64,000 nt of DNA, taken from Nostoc sp. LPT. GTDB taxonomy: Bacteria; Cyanobacteriota; Cyanobacteriia; Cyanobacteriales; Nostocaceae. Under the pieces are notes generated by a model. The model was not told where the DNA came from. It saw only the letters and a program-made list of their open reading frames with translations, and did not search any database. Of the stretch, positions 62,311-64,000 are shown piece after piece. A program made the position numbers and the translations under genes. The DNA is taken from assembly GCF_017115165.1 (NCBI RefSeq), contig NZ_JABXKF010000145.1, positions 62,001 to 126,000 of the forward strand. The letters are read 5' to 3'. Positions within the stretch are counted from its first letter, which is position 1; the number at the start of each line of letters is the position of its first letter.

Positions 62311-62521
62311 GTAAATCAACTTTTGAACTCGTAAACTAACTTTTGTGACTTGTAAAGCAGCTTTTGCGACTCGTAAACTAGCTTTTGCGACTCGTAAACT
62401 AACTTTTGAACTCGTAAACTAACTTTTGCGACTTGTAAACTAACTTTTGAACTCGTAAACTAGCTTTTGCGACTTGTAAACTAACTTTTGAACTCGTAAA
62501 CTAACTTTTGAACTCGTAAAC
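62311..62521. repeat. 20/21-bp minisatellite (CTTTTGAACTCGTAAACTAA)
   Basis: Ten units, alternating 20-bp CTTTTGAACTCGTAAACTAA and 21-bp CTTTTGCGACTYGTAAACTAR forms, with a partial unit at the left. There are no spacers, so it is not a CRISPR. It contains no useful reading frame. Confidence 0.85.
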
Positions 62522-62589
62522 CTGTTATTGTCAACGAATTTCAGCAAATTTATACTAATTTGAAAAAAGAATGCAACGATAGAATTTAC

Positions 62590-62811
62590 GTCTTTGCACA
62601 AGCGACCGTGATATTGACCTATTGGCAGGCGAATGCACTTGGTAATATCGCTGGAAGTCCAGTGCTTGGATGGCTTGCTACAATAGCTTCCCTGCGAACG
62701 GCGCTGAGTGCGGGAACGCTGGTGTACATTACGACGATACCGATCTTACTCATCGCCCAGCGACGGTGGAAGCGCGCGCAGCAGATGCCTATGGTTACGG
62801 AAGAACAGTAG
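62590..62811 (+). pseudogene. MFS transporter C-terminal fragment
   Basis: From about 62590 the plus-strand frame reads ATVILTYWQANALGNIAGSP, then VLGWLATIASLRTALSAGTL and IPILLIAQRRWKR, the last two helices of a major facilitator protein. The frame is closed just upstream of the ATG at 62560, which is a chance start. Base composition rises in G+C here. It is a truncated gene at a junction with the minisatellite. Confidence 0.6.
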
Positions 62812-62871
62812 CCTTTATGTAGCACAGGAGCAGACATCTGGGTTCGAGGTGAGAAGGCGCTTATTTCTGCC

Positions 62872-62931
62872 GCCGAACGCCTGCGTCAGCCGCGCCCACT
62901 GACGGACGTCGGCTGCACGCAATGGTTGGGC
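62872..62931. other. attC-like (integron cassette) recombination site
   Basis: GCCGAAC (62872-62878) and GTTGGGC (62925-62931) are inverted core-like 7-mers; the second fits GTTRRRY and its complement fits RYYYAAC. Inside, TGCGT-CAGCCG (62882-62892) pairs with CGGCTG-C-ACGCA (62910-62921), leaving one extra-helical base, a feature of attC sites. The total is 60 bp, and the flavin monooxygenase stop lies 7 bp away. One core has a mismatch, so this is a candidate only. Confidence 0.4.
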
Positions 62932-62937
62932 TATCCA

Positions 62938-64000
62938 TCAGACTGAAAATGCCTTACCGTCAGTTTGACTTTTTGGTGTCGTCCCATGCGCGGCCCGATC
63001 GATCCGGGGCCAGACCTCGTTCGCCATCAGCTCCATAGAGCGTCGGGCGAGCGCTGGATTGGTCCAGTCGTGGCCCGTGTAGAGCAGTGTGCCGAACGCG
63101 CCGACCTCGTTGCGGAATGCAAGAATCTGATCTGCGACGCTCTGGGGGGTTCCCGCGATTACGAGACGCTCAATGCACCGCTTCGTAGAGAGCTCGGAAT
63201 CCGGCTGGTCGGGAAAGTCGCGCATGACGTCCAGCGCGCCGGCCTTCGCGAGCTTGGTCTTCATGACGTGGAAGTAGAAGTCGTGCGCGCCGTCCTCGCG
63301 ATGCACGTAGCGATGTGCCGTGGCCTCGTCATCGGCCACGAAAACGCTGCGCGCCACGCGCCACCCGGAAGCATCGGCACAGAGGCCCGCCGATCGCCGG
63401 CCTTCCAGGTAGTTCTTAATGTGGGCCCGGACGACATACGCACCCAGGTAGGTCGCCGAGATTCCGAACCAGCCGCGCGCTCCCGCGGCGTGCGGTCCCT
63501 GAGCGTCCGGTCGGATCGAGGTGATGGCGATGGGCGGATGGGGCTCTTGCAGCGGTCGGACAGCGACACCCACTCCGATGTTCCGATCAAGCGAGCGCTC
63601 GGTGGTGGTTCGGTAGAACTTGCCTTCGATCCGGTACGGCGGCTCTTCGCTCCAGATCCGGCATATATGTTCGAGCGCCTCCTGGGTCTTGCGTTTTCGG
63701 TCCGAGCCGAAATCTCCGAGGGCTTCTGCGTCGCCGGGAACGCCGGGTCCGACTCCCAGAATCAATCGACCCTGCACCAGGTGGTCCACCATCGCGACCT
63801 GCGCCGCCACCATCGCCGGGTGGTAGTTGGCGAGCGGAAGCACGCCGGTACCGAAGGTGATCGACGGGCACGCATCGGCAAGATTCGCAATGAAAGCGAG
63901 GCTCGAGGTGATCGTCTCGGCCGAGTCGACGAGATGCTCGCCGATGAAGGCCTCGCGGTAGCCGAGCCGGTCGGCGAGCACGACCGCTTCGCGATCCTCG
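62938..64000 (-). CDS. Luciferase-like (LLM class) flavin-dependent monooxygenase, partial
   Basis: The frame is open to the right edge; the GTG at 63981 is internal and the start lies outside. The visible 350 residues show the bacterial-luciferase TIM-barrel blocks: REAFIGEHLVDSAETITSSL, FGTGVLPLANYHPAMVAAQV and GRLILGVGPGVPGDAEALGD. It would use reduced flavin or F420 to oxidise an organic substrate. It is strongly G+C-rich with GCC/CGC codons and has no HIP1 sites, unlike the rest of the window. It may be a cassette gene, other transferred DNA, or foreign sequence joined in assembly. Confidence 0.85.
   Translation of the reverse strand, partial: EDREAVVLADRLGYREAFIGEHLVDSAETITSSLAFIANLADACPSITFGTGVLPLANYHPAMVAAQVAMVDHLVQGRLILGVGPGVPGDAEALGDFGSDRKRKTQEALEHICRIWSEEPPYRIEGKFYRTTTERSLDRNIGVGVAVRPLQEPHPPIAITSIRPDAQGPHAAGARGWFGISATYLGAYVVRAHIKNYLEGRRSAGLCADASGWRVARSVFVADDEATAHRYVHREDGAHDFYFHVMKTKLAKAGALDVMRDFPDQPDSELSTKRCIERLVIAGTPQSVADQILAFRNEVGAFGTLLYTGHDWTNPALARRSMELMANEVWPRIDRAAHGTTPKSQTDGKAFSV

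Noticed and set aside
62311..62521. CRISPR array
   Set aside because: Units are contiguous with no unique spacers and no cas genes are nearby; it is a minisatellite.

Overview
The window reads as the chromosome of a filamentous, probably heterocyst-forming (Nostocales-type) cyanobacterium. The reasons are abundant GCGATCGC (HIP1) octamers, short tandem heptamer-type repeats between genes (CCAATGA, GGAGTTA, GGGAATA), many degenerate intergenic repeats, and a set of genes typical of cyanobacteria: pcxA/cemA, a PedR-like regulator, DUF6391, DUF3134, DUF3086, DUF3119, TGD1-like MlaE and Gloeo/Verruco repeats. All identifications are from reading the sequence; no searches were run.

Layout. 0-3.5 kb: end of a polysaccharide deacetylase gene, a two-gene unit whose second gene (HIRAN-like) is split and deleted by an IS701-like remnant, a PfkB sugar kinase and a small LuxR-type regulator. 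3.6-5.1 kb: a structured inverted repeat and an intact TnpB-only IS200/IS605 (IS1341-type) element. 5.1-11.3 kb: DUF6391, glycosyltransferase, rfbB, coiled-coil protein, membrane Ser/Thr kinase, msrA. 11.4-25.5 kb: an accessory block. It opens with transposase remnants and a GAF histidine kinase. It then carries a six-gene stressosome operon, RsbR-RsbS-RsbT followed by an ATPase/PP2C fusion and two hybrid histidine kinases. A group of short-chain dehydrogenases with AraC regulators follows, with several broken or chimeric pieces. 25.5-33.7 kb: AddB/UvrD-like protein, PcxA, MltA, DUF3134 and a PstS-like binding protein with candidate PHO boxes about 0.6 kb upstream. 35-36.3 kb: an exported Gloeo/Verruco repeat protein. 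36.8-46.7 kb: nine co-oriented genes forming a Trb/VirB-like type IV secretion core (C-D-E-J-L-F-F'-I-G-like), with no VirB11, coupling protein or relaxase in the window. 47-54 kb: housekeeping genes (plsY, DUF3086/DUF3119/MlaE, sppA, aroH). 53.9-60.2 kb: two PIN-type toxin-antitoxin pairs and DUF4926 genes. Between them lies a 4.25-kb unit with IS66-like ends and an apparent 8-bp target duplication, which carries a trehalose synthase-maltokinase fusion. 60.4-62.0 kb: an AlkB-like oxygenase plus methyltransferase pair. 62.3-64 kb: a minisatellite, a transporter fragment, an attC-like site and a G+C-rich flavin monooxygenase that does not look cyanobacterial.

The most system-like parts are the stressosome operon, whose outputs appear to be two-component hybrid kinases instead of a sigma factor; the reduced type IV secretion locus with a duplicated VirB8; and the treS-carrying transposable unit. 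The right end (after about 62.5 kb) changes composition abruptly and should be checked as transferred DNA or an assembly join.
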